From Bacteroides nordii WAL 11050 = JCM 12987 (lineage in GTDB: Bacteria > Bacteroidota > Bacteroidia > Bacteroidales > Bacteroidaceae), in the NCBI GenBank assembly GCA_000613465.1, contig BAJA01000029.1, forward strand, positions 1-64,000: a DNA stretch of 64,000 nucleotides. Direction: 5' to 3'. The notes below the pieces were generated by a model. The model had not been told where the DNA came from and did no database searches. It saw only the letters and a program-made list of their open reading frames with translations. Every line of letters begins with the position of its first letter. Position 1 is the first letter of the stretch. Positions 62,854 through 64,000 of the stretch are shown one piece after another. A program made the position numbers and the translations under genes.

Positions 62854-64000
62854 ATGTTACAAATGTATGAAAATAAGTTGAATAACATCCTGAAAATTAG
62901 TACTATTTTAATAGTTTTATTATGTAGTAAGAATTTATTGGCTCAGGATGTTACACTATCTCTGAATCTTAAAAATGTTACAGTCAAAGAAGCACTGGAA
63001 CAGTTGAAAAATGATACAAAGTTTTCATTGTGGTTCAATGTCAATGATGTAGAATTATCTAAAATTGTCACTGTACAGTTGGAGAATAAAAGCATTGAAG
63101 ATGCTTTGAAGATTATTTTAGACGGTCAGAATCTGAATTTTGAAGTTAAAAATAAGCGTATACAAATTTTTAAGCATAAAACCAATGTAGAAAAGCCGAA
63201 GCAGAAAGTCAAAAATATAACCGGATTGGTTACTGATGAGAGCGGAGAGGCATTGCCAGGCGTGACAATACAGATAGAAGGAAGTACCTCTACGGGTACA
63301 ATTACAGATTTTGATGGGAAATTTCAGTTAGATGTTCCTGATAATGCCAAAAGGTTTATTGTTTCGTATGTCGGAATGAAAACTCAGGAACTCAATATAG
63401 CTCCCGGTTTTACTAAAATAGTATTGCTTTCGGATTCTCAGGAACTGGATGAAGTTGTTGTTACCGGATACCAGAAGATAGACCGCAGGCTTTTTACAGG
63501 AGCTGCTGATCGTATTTCGGGTGATAAAGCAAAGGTGGACGGAGTAACTGACATTAGTAAGATGCTACAGGGAAAGACGGCAGGAGTACAGGTACAATCT
63601 GTATCCGGTACCTTTGGTGCTGCTCCGAAGATACGCGTTCGTGGTGCATCTTCCATATATGGCAATCAAAGTCCTTTGTGGGTGGTTGACGGGGTAGTCC
63701 TTGAAGATGTGGTAGAAGTTTCTCCGGATGATTTGTCTTCCGGAAATGCAGCTACTCTTATCAGTTCGGCCGTTGCCGGATTGAATGCTGACGATATTGA
63801 AAGTTTCCAGATATTGAAAGACGCTTCGGCTACAGCTCTTTATGGAGCGCGTGCTATGAACGGGGTGATTGTTGTAACTACAAAGAAAGGTAAGAAAGGT
63901 ACTGCATCCATTAGCTATACAGGAGAGTTTACCATGCGCACCCGTCCTTCGTACTCGCAATATAATATTATGAATTCAAAAGATCAGATGTCTGTCTATT
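62854..64000 (+). CDS. SusC/RagA-like TonB-dependent receptor with STN domain (5' part; cut by window end)
   Basis: The first 382 residues are in the window with no stop. A signal region (ILKISTILIVLLCSKNLLAQ) comes first. An STN signalling domain spans about residues 35-105 (DVTLSLNLKNVTVKEALEQL; SKIVTVQLENKSIEDALKII). Then a carboxypeptidase-regulatory-like beta domain (ITGLVTDESGEALPGVTIQI; TDFDGKFQLDVPDNAKRFIV). The plug domain starts LDEVVVTGYQKIDRRLFTGA and includes RVRGASSIYGNQSPLWVVDG and ILKDASATALYGARAMNGVI. The STN domain signals to FecR. ATG 62863 is another possible start. SusD should follow beyond the window. Confidence 0.95.
   Translation, partial: MLQMYENKLNNILKISTILIVLLCSKNLLAQDVTLSLNLKNVTVKEALEQLKNDTKFSLWFNVNDVELSKIVTVQLENKSIEDALKIILDGQNLNFEVKNKRIQIFKHKTNVEKPKQKVKNITGLVTDESGEALPGVTIQIEGSTSTGTITDFDGKFQLDVPDNAKRFIVSYVGMKTQELNIAPGFTKIVLLSDSQELDEVVVTGYQKIDRRLFTGAADRISGDKAKVDGVTDISKMLQGKTAGVQVQSVSGTFGAAPKIRVRGASSIYGNQSPLWVVDGVVLEDVVEVSPDDLSSGNAATLISSAVAGLNADDIESFQILKDASATALYGARAMNGVIVVTTKKGKKGTASISYTGEFTMRTRPSYSQYNIMNSKDQMSVY

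Noticed and set aside
1..64000. tRNA, rRNA, insertion sequence or prophage genes
   Set aside because: None could be recognised on either strand.

Overview
This window is a stretch of a gut-type Bacteroides chromosome (order Bacteroidales). The evidence is the gene content: a Bacteroidetes-type V-ATPase operon with a DUF2764 subunit, a eukaryote-like glycogen synthase beside a DUF3417-type phosphorylase, RpoZ/BamD/DUF4293 in a row, and an ECF sigma/FecR/SusC set. The TAnnTTTG -7 promoter boxes, AT-rich intergenic DNA and an S16 protein with a long Ala/Glu tail fit as well. I cannot name the species. No tRNA, rRNA, insertion sequence, prophage or CRISPR array was seen.

Layout. 0-8.3 kb: a small Cys-rich lipoprotein, then the V-ATPase operon E-DUF2764-A-B-D-I-K. 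8.8-13.1 kb: glycogen synthase and alpha-glucan phosphorylase. 13.3-14.4 kb: a TlpA-like thiol-disulfide lipoprotein (minus strand). 14.5-18.9 kb: spermidine/putrescine ABC importer potABCD. 19.2-22.0 kb: a possible outer-membrane protein, an RRM RNA-binding protein and a membrane-spanning MutS-like ATPase. 22.0-29.9 kb (minus): a CusCBA-type RND efflux operon followed by its probable response regulator and sensor kinase. 30.2-35.9 kb: two membrane glycosyltransferases, a HAD phosphatase, a beta-lactamase/aspartyl-protease/PDZ fusion and a small membrane protein. 36.3-44.2 kb: rpsP, then an AraC regulator divergent from a TolC-HlyD-ABC-permease-permease exporter. 44.3-47.9 kb (minus): Hsp20, an AlaX-like editing protein, a probable small RNA and uvrB. 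48.3-52.0 kb: phenylacetate-CoA ligase plus ACT protein, then bamD-rpoZ-DUF4293. 52.1-58.3 kb: a beta-barrel protein, a LysM/periplasmic-binding protein, a CHU_C-domain protein and uvrA. 58.4-64 kb: a truncated remnant, ybaK, a POT peptide transporter, and an ECF sigma/anti-sigma/SusC locus cut by the window end.

Two things stand out. First, three intergenic sites (about 24.3, 36.0 and 48.1 kb) hold short tandem arrays of palindromes spaced at exactly 23 bp from dyad to dyad. There are 4, 5 and 4 units, each array has its own palindrome (ACATGTrCATGT, AAGTACGTACTT, AAGTGTACACTT), and the 11-nt spacers vary. The arrays lie in three different gene contexts (upstream of a regulator, between convergent genes, between divergent genes), so they are not simply ordinary operators. 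I know of no described element that matches them.

Second, at least twelve frame breaks interrupt otherwise normal genes, including uvrB twice, glgP and V-ATPase B. Eleven look like loss of one base, usually from a short run of identical bases. This pattern is best explained by sequencing or assembly error, so these genes are annotated as whole genes with a frameshift. Several dispersed repeat families also sit between genes, and one heptamer-type repeat is carried in frame inside an ABC permease.
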